Assembly: GCF_016641735.1 (NCBI RefSeq) | Contig: NZ_JAEDAO010000001.1 | Coordinates: 2,852,001-2,916,000 of the forward strand | Source of the DNA: Ramlibacter algicola | GTDB lineage: Bacteria; Pseudomonadota; Gammaproteobacteria; Burkholderiales; Burkholderiaceae_C | Length of the DNA: 64,000 bases | Reading direction: 5' to 3' | Shown: piece by piece, positions 17,293 through 25,012 of the stretch | Numbering within the stretch: position 1 is the stretch's first letter | Layout of the letters: every line of letters begins with the position of its first letter | The notes under the pieces: model-generated | Told to the model about the DNA's origin: nothing | Seen by the model: the letters and a program-made list of their open reading frames with translations, nothing else | Databases searched by the model: none | Program-made: the position numbers and the translations under genes

Positions 17293-19152
17293 ATGAGCAC
17301 GACCCGATTCTTCGCCGCCGCCTTCGCGCTGGGCCTCGCGGCCATCGCCTGGGTGGCGCAGGGCTTCGTCGGCAGCAACTGGCTGGCGTTCGCCATGACG
17401 CTGGGCATCGCCGCGGTGTACCTGCTGGGCGCCTGGGAGCTGCGCCGCTTCCGCGCCGACACGCACACGCTGGCCGCCGCCTGCGACGGTGCCGCGCCTG
17501 CGAGCCTGCAGGACTGGCTGGCCCGCGTGCCCGCCGCCCTGCGCCACGCGGTGCGGCTGCGCGTCGATGGCGAGCGCGCCGGCCTGCCCGGCCCCAACCT
17601 GACGCCCTATCTCGTCGGCCTGCTTGTGATGCTGGGCATGCTCGGCACCTTCCTGGGCATGGTGGTCACCTTCAAGGGCGCGGTGTTCGCGCTGGAAGGC
17701 TCCACCGACCTGCAGGCGATCCGCGCCGCGCTGGCCGAGCCAATCCGCGGCCTGGGCCTGTCGTTCGGCACGTCCATCGCCGGTGTCGCATCGTCCGCGA
17801 TGCTGGGCCTGATGTCGGCGATCGCGCGCCGCGAACGGCTCGACGCCGCACGGTTGCTCGAGCAGCACGTGGCGACCACGCTCCGGCCGTTCTCGTACGC
17901 GCACCAGCGCGACGAAGCCTTCCGCGCGTTGCAGGCGCAGGCCTCCGCGCTCCCGAACGTGGCGCAGCAGCTCGAAACGCTGCTGGACCGGCTGGAAGCG
18001 CGCAGCAAGCAACTCGACGAGCAACTGCTCGCCGGCCAGGTCCGCTTCCACGCGGAAGCGACGCAGTCGTACGAACGGCTGGCGCGCGACGTCGGCACGT
18101 CGCTGCAGGGCAGCCTGGTCGCCGCGGCGACGGCTGCGGGCGACAGCATCCGGCCGGTGGTCGCGTCCGCGATGGACCGCATCGCCGAGGAATCCCGGAG
18201 GCAGAACGCGCGCCTGGCCGAGGAATCGCGGCACCAGAACGAGCACCTGGCCGACTCCGCACGCGCGCAAGTCGACGCGCTGGCCGCTTCGTTCCGCGAG
18301 ACGAGCGAGGCTGTGGTGGCTTCGTTCCGCGACACCAGCGACTCGCTGGCGGCCTCGTTCCGTGACGGCAACACGGCGCTGGCATCCACCGTCGGCCACA
18401 CGCTCGCGGCGTCGCAGAAGGACCACGCCGCGCGCGAACAGCAGCGCCTGCAGGCCTGGACCGAATCGCTGCACGCGTTGGCCGGCCGGCTGGAATCGCA
18501 GTGGCAGCAGCTCGCGCACGACACCGTGCAGCAGATGGCTGCCCTCGGCGGGGCCATGGAAGCGCCGGTGCAGCGCCTGCTGCAGACCGCGTCCGACGTA
18601 CCCGCCGCCGCGGCCGGCGTGCTGGCGCAACTGCGCGAGGAAGTCGCGCGCACCGCCGAGCGCGACAACGTCGCGCTGCAGGAACGCACGCTGCTGCTGG
18701 ACAGGCTGGGCACGGTGCTCGAGGAAGTGCAGCAGGCCTCGGGCGCGCAGCGGCAGGCCATCGCCACCCTCGTCGAGTCGACGACGGCCGTGCTGGCCAA
18801 GGCCGGCGACCAGTTCGGCGACGTGCTGGAGGCGAACGCGGACCGCACCGGCGAGGCCGCGGCCCACGTTGCCGCGACGTCGCAGCAGATGACCGAACTG
18901 GCCCGCGCCTTCGGCGAGGGCGTGCAGCAATTCCAGGCCAGCAACGAGAAGGTGCTGGGCACGCTGGCGCAGGTCGAATCGACGCTGCAGCGCTCCATCG
19001 AGCGCAGCGACGAGCAGCTGGCGTACTACGTGGCGCAGGCGCGCGAGGTCATCGACCTGAGCATCGCGTCGCAGGCCGACGTGGTCACGGCGTGGCAGAA
19101 ACTGCAGGGCCGCGGCAAGGCCACTGTGGTCGCCGACGAGAGCGCGGCATGA
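17293..19152 (+). CDS. MotA/ExbB-like membrane protein with long coiled-coil tail (DUF802-like)
   Basis: Spans 619 residues. Four helices are visible: about 5-25, 30-50, 103-128 and 152-178. The last two carry the MotA/TolQ/ExbB signature (VMLGMLGTFLGMVVTF and GLSFGTSIAGVASSAMLG). Residues 180-619 are a very long, Gln/Glu/Ala-rich coiled-coil with heptad-like repeats such as EESRRQNARLAEESRHQNEH. This layout, stator-like channel plus long cytoplasmic tail, matches ZorA of Zorya systems. The gene overlaps the OmpA/MotB-like gene by four bases. Known DUF802 proteins have no assigned function. Confidence 0.78.
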   Translation: MSTTRFFAAAFALGLAAIAWVAQGFVGSNWLAFAMTLGIAAVYLLGAWELRRFRADTHTLAAACDGAAPASLQDWLARVPAALRHAVRLRVDGERAGLPGPNLTPYLVGLLVMLGMLGTFLGMVVTFKGAVFALEGSTDLQAIRAALAEPIRGLGLSFGTSIAGVASSAMLGLMSAIARRERLDAARLLEQHVATTLRPFSYAHQRDEAFRALQAQASALPNVAQQLETLLDRLEARSKQLDEQLLAGQVRFHAEATQSYERLARDVGTSLQGSLVAAATAAGDSIRPVVASAMDRIAEESRRQNARLAEESRHQNEHLADSARAQVDALAASFRETSEAVVASFRDTSDSLAASFRDGNTALASTVGHTLAASQKDHAAREQQRLQAWTESLHALAGRLESQWQQLAHDTVQQMAALGGAMEAPVQRLLQTASDVPAAAAGVLAQLREEVARTAERDNVALQERTLLLDRLGTVLEEVQQASGAQRQAIATLVESTTAVLAKAGDQFGDVLEANADRTGEAAAHVAATSQQMTELARAFGEGVQQFQASNEKVLGTLAQVESTLQRSIERSDEQLAYYVAQAREVIDLSIASQADVVTAWQKLQGRGKATVVADESAA

Positions 19153-19796
19153 GCGTTCTCTCGCACGAGGACGACGAAGGGCTGCAGTCCACTGCGCCCG
19201 TCTGGGCCGTGTTCGGCGACCTGATGGCCGGCCTGCTGGGCGCGTTCGTGCTCGTGCTCGTCGGCGTGCTCGTCGTGCAGATGGATCTGGTCGCCAACCT
19301 CAACACCGAGATGCAGAAGCGCAAGCAGGAGGAGGCCCGCCGCATCGCGCTGGAGAAGGCGCTCGCCATCCCGCTGGCGACGGGCCGCGTGACCGTGAGC
19401 AATGGCCGCATCGGCATCAGCGGCAGCGTGCTGTTCGCGACGGGCAGCGACCAGCTGCGCCCCGACGGCCGCCAGCTGCTGCGCAGCCTGGTGCAGCCGC
19501 TGCGCGTCTACCTGGGCGAGCGCAACGAGCTGCTGATGGTCAGCGGCTTCACCGACGACCAGCCGGTGTCCAACCGCAACAAGCAGTTCGCCGACAACCT
19601 CGAGCTGTCCGCGCAACGCGCGTTGACCGTGACCCGCGCGCTGATCGACGAGGGCATGCCGTCGTCGCAGGTGTTCTCGGCCGCGTTCGGCGCCGAGCAG
19701 CCGGTGGCGGCGAATGCCACCGAGAACGGCCGCGCGCTGAACCGCCGCGTCGAGATGGCGCCCGTGCCGCGCGCACCTGTCCCCACCAAGCCATGA
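19149..19796 (+). CDS. MotB/ZorB-like OmpA-domain protein
   Basis: Encodes 215 residues. A single N-terminal helix (about 19-44) begins PVWAVFGDLMAGLLGAF, placing D24 where MotB, PomB and ZorB carry the ion-conducting aspartate. A short charged linker (55-70) leads to an OmpA_C peptidoglycan-binding domain (90-205), with the FTDD segment, an NLELSAQRA helix and NRRVEM. It most likely pairs with the preceding MotA-like protein as a cell-wall-anchored, ion-driven stator. ATG overlaps at both ends indicate coupled synthesis with both neighbours. Confidence 0.85.
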   Translation: MSVLSHEDDEGLQSTAPVWAVFGDLMAGLLGAFVLVLVGVLVVQMDLVANLNTEMQKRKQEEARRIALEKALAIPLATGRVTVSNGRIGISGSVLFATGSDQLRPDGRQLLRSLVQPLRVYLGERNELLMVSGFTDDQPVSNRNKQFADNLELSAQRALTVTRALIDEGMPSSQVFSAAFGAEQPVAANATENGRALNRRVEMAPVPRAPVPTKP

Positions 19797-20104
19797 CCGT
19801 GCGCGGCGCGTTCACCAGCTGGCTGCCGCGGCACGACGCGAGCGAACTGGCCGGCGCGCGCCGCTTCCGCCACGCGTACGCGCAGGTGCAGGCCGTCGAC
19901 CGTGTCGCGCAGGTGCTGGCCCGCAAGCCGCGCAACGCCGGCCCGCTGAACTCGCACACCCTGGTGCTGCAGACCCTGGGCAAGGTGCAGGAGCTCTCGC
20001 CCGCCTACCTGCGGCGCACCGTTGAATTGATCGAAGCGCTCGACTGGCTGGAGCAGGCCGGCACGGCGCCCGCGCCGGCCAAGGCGCCGCGGCGCAAGCG
20101 CTGA
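19793..20104 (+). CDS. DUF2894-like small protein, last gene of motor operon
   Basis: Encodes 103 residues, soluble, with a basic C-terminus (APRRKR). It contains LNSHTLVLQTLGKVQELSPAYL followed by a helical segment LRRTVELIEALDWLEQ, which I associate with DUF2894 proteins of Burkholderiales. The ATG overlaps the OmpA-like gene stop by four bases, so stoichiometric synthesis with the motor proteins is likely. No catalytic motif is evident. A structural or adaptor role in the complex is inference. Confidence 0.6.
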   Translation: MTVRGAFTSWLPRHDASELAGARRFRHAYAQVQAVDRVAQVLARKPRNAGPLNSHTLVLQTLGKVQELSPAYLRRTVELIEALDWLEQAGTAPAPAKAPRRKR

Positions 20105-20113
20105 GCTGTTGGC

Positions 20114-20241
20114 ATTGCGGGCTCGACCCGCAATCCACACCCAGCGCGAATGCACGCATGGATTCCGGCTTTCGCCGGAATGACAGAGAGCGTTGTCATT
20201 GCGGGCTCGACCCGCAATCCACACGAAGGGGCGCACGCCCC
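20114..20241. repeat. REP-like palindrome cluster
   Basis: Four GC-rich hairpins in a row: ATTGCGGG-CTCGA-CCCGCAAT at 20114-20134 and again at 20198-20218, ATTCCGGC-TTTC-GCCGGAAT at 20162-20181, and GGGGCG-CA-CGCCCC at 20228-20241. They fill the gap between the motor operon and a convergent PAS gene. The same elements recur in at least six other gaps of the window. Confidence 0.85.
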
Positions 20242-20248
20242 GCACGAA

Positions 20249-20665
20249 TCAGGCCCGCGCCTGCGCCTGCGCAAGTTGCCTCTCGGTCACGTCGCGCCCG
20301 ACGGCGAACACGCCCTTCACCTGCCCGTTCGCATCGCGCAGCAGGCCGAACGAGAAGTCCACGTACATCCGGCGGCCGTCCTTGGGCACGGCGCGCGTCG
20401 TCAGCACCTTGCCCTGCGCGCGCAGCTCGCCACTCGCGACCGCACGCGCAAAGCCTGCGTCGTGCGCGGCTCGCAGGCGCTCGGGAATGATCCCGTGCAT
20501 CGGCTGGCCCAGCATCTCGGCGGCCGCATAGCCGAACAGCATCTCCGCACCGCGGTTCCACGCGCGCACGATGCCTTGCGTGTCGCTCACGATGACGGCT
20601 TCGAGCATCTGCTCGAGCAGCAGCGCGTGGAAGTCGGGCGGGAGGGGCGTCGTCTCGATGGCCAT
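20249..20665 (-). CDS. single PAS-domain protein
   Basis: 138 residues containing one PAS domain (about 15-125): LEAVIVSDTQGIVRAWN, AEMLFGYAAAEMLGQP, and a terminal GVFAVGRDVTERQLAQ. No kinase, GGDEF or other output domain follows, so it may act as a stand-alone sensor or bind a partner. The ATG at 20665 gives a normal PAS start; a longer reading from an upstream ATG adds nine residues without homology. It is divergent from a nitronate monooxygenase gene with a 57-base gap. Confidence 0.8.
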   Translation of the reverse strand: MAIETTPLPPDFHALLLEQMLEAVIVSDTQGIVRAWNRGAEMLFGYAAAEMLGQPMHGIIPERLRAAHDAGFARAVASGELRAQGKVLTTRAVPKDGRRMYVDFSFGLLRDANGQVKGVFAVGRDVTERQLAQAQARA

Positions 20666-20722
20666 GGGTGGACGATACTCCGTGAAATGCATGGGGACCC
20701 ATGCACCTGCCGAAAGGACACC

Positions 20723-21691
20723 GTGGACACGCTCGACACCCGCCTGACCCGCCAGCTGGACCTCCGATGCCCGATCGTGTCGGCGCCGATGGCGTTCGCC
20801 GCCGGCGGTGCGCTCGCAGCCGCGGTCACGCGCGCTGGCGGGCTCGGCCTCATCGGCGGCGGCTACGGCGACGCGGCGTGGCTCGAGCAGCAATTCGCGC
20901 TGGCGGAAGGCGAACGAGTCGGCGTCGGCTTCATCACCTGGTCGCTTGCGAAGCAGCCTGGCCTGCTGGACACGGTGCTGCGGCACCGTCCCCGCGCGGT
21001 GATGCTGTCGTTCGGTGACCCGCGCCCGTTCGGTGATGCGATCCGCGCCGCGGGCGCCGCCCTCTTCTGCCAATGCCAGGACATGACGCACGTCCGGCAG
21101 GCACTCGAAGCCGGCGCGATCGCCATCGTCGCGCAAGGCACCGAGGCCGGCGGCCACGGCGCGCTGCGCGGCACGCTGTCCTTCGTGCCCGAGGTCGCGG
21201 ACCACCTCGCGGCCCACGCGCCCGACACGCTGCTGCTCGCCGCGGGCGGGATCGCTGATGGCCGCGGACTGGCGGCGGCGCTGATGCTCGGCGCCGACGG
21301 CGTGCTCATGGGCACGCGCTTCTGGGCGACGCACGAGGCGTTGGTGAAACCCACGCACCATGGCGCCATCCTCGCGGCCGACGGCGACGCCACCTTGCGC
21401 ACGCGCACGCCCGACATCGTCCGGCAGCTACCTTGGCCGCCCGGCTTCACCGCCCGCATTCGCCGCAACGCGTTCACGCAGCGCTGGCACGGCCGGGAGG
21501 ACGCGCTGCAGGCAGCGCTCGACGTCGAGACGCCGCGCTACCGCGATGCCTGGGAAGCGGGTGACATCGAGCAGGCGGCCGTGTGGTTCGGCGAAGCCGC
21601 GGGCCTGGTGCACGCGATCGAACCGGCCGCCGAGGTGGTGCGGCGCACGGTGAACGAGGCTTTCGAGCGGCTGCGCACCGCCCCCAGCTGA
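20723..21691 (+). CDS. nitronate monooxygenase family FMN enzyme
   Basis: A protein of 322 residues starting at a GTG with AAAGGA seven bases upstream. It is a TIM-barrel NMO: PIVSAPMAFAAGGALAAAV at the start, AIVAQGTEAGGHG near 135 for FMN and substrate contact, and ADGRGLAAALMLGADGVLMG near 190. These enzymes oxidise toxic nitronates, such as propionate 3-nitronate, to keto acids and nitrite using FMN and oxygen. The likely active-site histidine is in GGHG. The first five residues before RLTRQL are poorly conserved. Confidence 0.85.
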   Translation: MDTLDTRLTRQLDLRCPIVSAPMAFAAGGALAAAVTRAGGLGLIGGGYGDAAWLEQQFALAEGERVGVGFITWSLAKQPGLLDTVLRHRPRAVMLSFGDPRPFGDAIRAAGAALFCQCQDMTHVRQALEAGAIAIVAQGTEAGGHGALRGTLSFVPEVADHLAAHAPDTLLLAAGGIADGRGLAAALMLGADGVLMGTRFWATHEALVKPTHHGAILAADGDATLRTRTPDIVRQLPWPPGFTARIRRNAFTQRWHGREDALQAALDVETPRYRDAWEAGDIEQAAVWFGEAAGLVHAIEPAAEVVRRTVNEAFERLRTAPS

Positions 21692-21694
21692 CGC

Positions 21695-22426
21695 TCAGCG
21701 CCAGCCCCGCTGGACCAGGTCGCCCTCGGCCTTCGCGTCCAGCGTGCCGCCCGCGGCCTGCGCATCGACCGTCGCGAGCACCACGCCCGGCAGGACGCTC
21801 GCGGCTTGCCGCAGTCCCCCCGTCGTCGCGTCGACGCGCGGCGCGAGCACCGCAACCTGCCAGCTGCCCGCCTCGCGGCACGCCAGGCCAGCCATCCGCT
21901 GCGCCGTGAACGTCCGGCAGTAGCGGCCCTGCTTGTCGGCGAACGTCAGCTGCACCTGCACGGGGCCCGCGGCGTCCTTCGCCAGCTGCGTTTCCAGCGC
22001 ACGGGCCAGCGGCCCGGCGGCCACCAGCCCGCCATCGCGCTGCGCGACCAGGTCGCCGCTGCCGCCGCCGGCCAGGCGGCTGCCGACGGCCAGGCCGAGC
22101 ACGAGGCTGGCCGCCATCCCGCCCCACGTCGCCCATGGCGGCAGGAATCGCGGGCTGTTCGCCGCATCCGCGCGGCGGCGGCGTTCAGGGGCCCGGTCCA
22201 CCGGATTCGCGGCAGGCTGGCCGAGGAGCGCGGCCAGCCGGTCCGGCACCGGCTCGCGCAGCACGCCCTCGAACGCGGACGCGATCCGCGAGCGCTGCGC
22301 ACGAACGGCATCCACGCGCGCTTGCAGGTGCGCATCGCCCGCGAGGTCCGATGCGAAGGCGCTCGCGCGCCCGGCCTCGAGTTCGCCATCGGCGAACGCG
22401 GTCACGTCCTGGTCGGTCCAGCTCAT
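21695..22426 (-). CDS. membrane anti-sigma factor
   Basis: 243 residues. The N-terminal 75 residues form an acidic/helical anti-sigma region (DVTAFADGELEAGRASAF) without the zinc-binding Cys/His pattern. One membrane helix lies at about 102-121 (GGMAASLVLGLAVGSRL). The periplasmic C-terminal domain has a conserved-looking FADKQGRYCRTF motif. The ATG overlaps the ECF sigma factor stop by four bases, so the pair is coupled. It should hold the sigma factor at the membrane until a periplasmic signal appears. Confidence 0.83.
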   Translation of the reverse strand: MSWTDQDVTAFADGELEAGRASAFASDLAGDAHLQARVDAVRAQRSRIASAFEGVLREPVPDRLAALLGQPAANPVDRAPERRRRADAANSPRFLPPWATWGGMAASLVLGLAVGSRLAGGGSGDLVAQRDGGLVAAGPLARALETQLAKDAAGPVQVQLTFADKQGRYCRTFTAQRMAGLACREAGSWQVAVLAPRVDATTGGLRQAASVLPGVVLATVDAQAAGGTLDAKAEGDLVQRGWR

Positions 22427-22941
22427 GGTTCCTGCTCCACCGTGGACGCCGGCGCATCGCCCAGCATCCGCTGCAACACCTCGCGCGCCCGGGCGAGACG
22501 GCTCGTCAACGTGCCCACCGGGATGCCCAGCACCTCGGCGGCTTCCTTGTACGACAGCCCTTCGACCAGCACCAGGCCGACGACGGCCCGCTGGTCATCG
22601 CCCAGTTGCCCAACCGCCTTGCGCACCGCGAGTGCATCGATCTGCGCGTCGGTGGGCGAGGCGCAGATCTCCACCGCCTCGTCCTCGTGCACGACGGTCC
22701 GGCCGCGCCGCTCGCGCGCCCGCACCTCGTCGATCCATGTCGTCTGCATGATGCGAAACATCCAGCTGTCCAGCCGCGTCCCCGGCGCCCATTGCCCGAT
22801 CCGCCGCAGCGCCTTCTCCACCGCGGCCTGCACGACGTCGTCCGCGTCGTCCGGGGACCGCGTCAGCGCGCGGCCGAAGCGGCGCAACCGTGGAAGCAGC
22901 GCGGCGATCTGCAGCCGCAGGTCGTCGGGGGTGTCGGGCAT
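22423..22941 (-). CDS. ECF-type RNA polymerase sigma factor
   Basis: 172 residues. Sigma region 2 is at about 10-80 (DDADDVVQAAVEKALRRI, then DSWMFRIMQTTWID) and region 4 at about 110-160 (GLSYKEAAEVLGIPVGTLTS), separated by an acidic linker. It recognises specific extracytoplasmic-function promoters. The anti-sigma gene follows with an ATGA overlap. The divergent gene 63 bases away encodes a subtilase, and the gap between them is a near-perfect inverted repeat, suggesting shared autoregulated control. Confidence 0.92.
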   Translation of the reverse strand: MPDTPDDLRLQIAALLPRLRRFGRALTRSPDDADDVVQAAVEKALRRIGQWAPGTRLDSWMFRIMQTTWIDEVRARERRGRTVVHEDEAVEICASPTDAQIDALAVRKAVGQLGDDQRAVVGLVLVEGLSYKEAAEVLGIPVGTLTSRLARAREVLQRMLGDAPASTVEQEP

Positions 22942-22943
22942 CT

Positions 22944-23003
22944 GTGCAAGGACAACGAGCGAGGCGCGGATTTTCTTCCATCGCTCCCTCGTTATCCTTG
23001 CAC
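22944..23003. promoter_or_regulatory. near-perfect inverted repeat filling the ECF-sigma/subtilase divergent promoter region
   Basis: The arm GTGCAAGGACAACGAGCGAG at 22944-22963 matches the reverse complement of 22984-23003 at 18 of 20 positions, with a 20-base spacer. Each start codon lies within three bases of an arm, so both genes have the same CGTT-N-TCCTTGCA sequence right before their ATG. It may be two mirrored ECF promoters giving nearly leaderless messages, or an operator. Confidence 0.6.
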
Positions 23004-23004
23004 C

Positions 23005-24267
23005 ATGCCCCGCCTGTCGCCGCGTTTCCTGCTGCTCGCCGTCGCGTTCACGGGGGCCCTCGCCCACGCGCAGCTCGTGCGGCTGCCGCAGGTCACGCTG
23101 CCTTCGCTGCCGCCGCGGCCGGACGTGCAGTTGCCTTCGCGCGAGACGCTGCCCGTGCGGCTGCCCGAAGAGGCCCACCGCGCCGCCCGCATCCTGGATC
23201 TGCGCCGGCAGCGCCCGGATGTGATCGAACTCGACCCGCGCGGCAATGCGATCCGGCGCGCCGAACTCCTCTGGCTGTCGCCGGCGCCGCAGGCGCTGGC
23301 GCGCGCACGGCAGGCCGGCTTCGTCGTGCTGCAGGACACCACGCTCGCCGAACTGGACGTGCGCGAAGTGCTGCTGCGCGCGCCCGGCGGGCTGGGAACG
23401 GGCGACGCCGCGGAGCAGTTGCGCGCCCTGGATCCGCAGGCGCCCGTGGACTTCAACCATCTCTACGTGCCCGGCGCGTCGGGCACGGGGACGGGCGACG
23501 CGCAACTGGCGCCGGCGTCCGGAGCCGGCGGTGCGCTGCGCATCGGCCTCATCGACAGTGGCGTGGACGCGCAGCATCCAGCCCTGCGCTCCTCCTCGGT
23601 GCAGGCGTGGGGTTGCGACGGCCGTCGCGTGCCCGCCGACCATGGGACCGCCGTCGCGTCCTTGCTGGCGGGCCTCCAGGGGGGCGTGCAGCCGGGCGCG
23701 GCGCTGCTTGCCGCGGATGTGTATTGCGGCGATCCGGCCGGCGCGAGCGCGGAGGCGGTCGCGCGCGCGATCGCCTGGCTCCTGCGCGAGCGCGTGCCGG
23801 TCGTCAACATCAGCCTCGTCGGGCCACCGAACCGTCTGCTCGAACTCGCAGTGGCCGCGGCCGTCCGACGGGGGCATCTGCTCGTCGCGGCGGTGGGCAA
23901 CGACGGGCCGGCGGCGGCGCCGCTGTATCCCGCCGCCTACGCTGGCGTCGTGGCGGTGACTGCGGTGAATGCAGCGCACCGCGCCCTGCCGGAGGCGGGC
24001 CAGGGCGTGCACGTCGCGTTCGCCGCACGCGGGGACCTGCTGGCCGCCAAGCCGGGAGGCGGGCTCGCTCCCGTGCGCGGCACGTCGTACGCGACCCCGA
24101 TCGTCGCCGGACGGCTCGCGGCGCTGCTGCGCGAGCCGTCGCCCGACGCGGCATCGGCGGCGGTGGTGGGCCTCGCGCGCGAGGCGATCGATCTCGGTGC
24201 CCGCGGCCGCGATCCGGTCTTCGGATTCGGGCTGGTCGGCGACTCAACCGGCGTCGCCTCGCCCTGA
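23005..24267 (+). CDS. S8 family subtilisin-like serine protease
   Basis: A protein of 420 residues with a signal peptide of about 22 residues (ending ALAHAQ). The first 175 residues are a proline-rich region and a probable prodomain. The catalytic domain starts near 178, with D184 (GLIDSGVD), H213 (ADHGTAVAS), the oxyanion N299 (AVGNDGP) and S361 (RGTSYATP) all present. It is exported to the periplasm or medium. Divergence from an ECF sigma/anti-sigma pair through a symmetric promoter region suggests that the sigma factor controls it or that it cleaves the anti-sigma factor. Confidence 0.9.
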   Translation: MPRLSPRFLLLAVAFTGALAHAQLVRLPQVTLPSLPPRPDVQLPSRETLPVRLPEEAHRAARILDLRRQRPDVIELDPRGNAIRRAELLWLSPAPQALARARQAGFVVLQDTTLAELDVREVLLRAPGGLGTGDAAEQLRALDPQAPVDFNHLYVPGASGTGTGDAQLAPASGAGGALRIGLIDSGVDAQHPALRSSSVQAWGCDGRRVPADHGTAVASLLAGLQGGVQPGAALLAADVYCGDPAGASAEAVARAIAWLLRERVPVVNISLVGPPNRLLELAVAAAVRRGHLLVAAVGNDGPAAAPLYPAAYAGVVAVTAVNAAHRALPEAGQGVHVAFAARGDLLAAKPGGGLAPVRGTSYATPIVAGRLAALLREPSPDAASAAVVGLAREAIDLGARGRDPVFGFGLVGDSTGVASP

Positions 24268-24371
24268 CACACCGTTACAAGCGCCTCGGCAGAAACGCGC
24301 GGGGCCGCTCGTTGTCTTGGCAAGGGACCCGGATGGGCCGGGCTCCCGACTCAAACGCAAGGAGCAACACC

Positions 24372-24932
24372 ATGTCCCGACATCTTCCCCTCGTGCGCAC
24401 CCTCACGTCCATCCTCGCGCTGGGCGCATGCCTCGCTGGAGCGGGCGCGCATGCCGGCCCGCTGGGCGGCACGCTCGGCGGCGCGCCGAGCCTCGCCCCC
24501 ACCCTCGGCGGCACCATGAACGGCGCGTTCGGCGCGGGCGCGGGCGGCACCGCGATGGCCAACCTGCCGGTGACGACGTTGGGCGGGCAGGCCGGCGCCG
24601 GTGCGCAAGGCGGCCTGCTGGTGGGCACGCCCGCGATCAACGCCCCCGATGCGCGCGGCGGCATAGACGGCGTGCGCGGCACGGGCGGCACCGTGAAGGA
24701 GCGCGCGGTCGACAAGGCGCACGACGCCCGCGGCTCGGCCACATCGACCGCGTCGTCGGCCGGCAACCCGGCGCAGGCCGTGGCCGCGAACGCCACGCAG
24801 GAATTCGGAAGGCCGATGACCGTCGGCGCTCAGGCCGGCGCGACCGCAGGCACGCAGGGCGGTGCCCAGGCCGGCGCGCAAGGCGGCTCGGGCAACGCAG
24901 GGGCGTCTGCCGGTGCCAGCGTCTCGCGCTGA
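24372..24932 (+). CDS. secreted Gly/Ala-rich low-complexity protein
   Basis: A protein of 186 residues with AAGGAG just upstream and a signal peptide ending near AGAHAG. The mature part is almost all Gly, Ala, Thr and Gln, with near-repeats such as GTLGG and TLGGT early and GTQGGAQAGAQGG late, interrupted by a charged segment around 105-118 (KERAVDKAHDAR). No domain is recognised. It follows the subtilase by about 100 bases on the same strand and could be a surface or matrix protein, or a target of the protease. The latter two ideas are guesses. Confidence 0.65.
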   Translation: MSRHLPLVRTLTSILALGACLAGAGAHAGPLGGTLGGAPSLAPTLGGTMNGAFGAGAGGTAMANLPVTTLGGQAGAGAQGGLLVGTPAINAPDARGGIDGVRGTGGTVKERAVDKAHDARGSATSTASSAGNPAQAVAANATQEFGRPMTVGAQAGATAGTQGGAQAGAQGGSGNAGASAGASVSR

Positions 24933-25012
24933 GCGAATGCCTGGGTGAGTGCGCGCGGGCGCGGCCCAGGCCCGCTGGAGCGCGGCGACGAGCCTTGCCC
25001 GGTGGATCCTTC

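Noticed and set aside
16551..20104. Complete Zorya anti-phage system
   Set aside because: The ZorA/ZorB-like layout is present, but no ZorC, ZorD helicase or ZorE nuclease gene lies nearby, and the partners look like chromosomal Burkholderiales families.
20105..20248. Possible CRISPR-like array because of repeated ATTGCGGG units
   Set aside because: Only two copies of the unit occur, each a palindrome, with unrelated hairpins between them and no cas genes. They are REP-like elements.
21695..22426. Zinc-binding anti-sigma (ZAS) domain
   Set aside because: No H-x3-C-x2-C pattern is present in the N-terminal region, so it is not a ZAS-type protein even though its position and membrane helix fit an anti-sigma factor.
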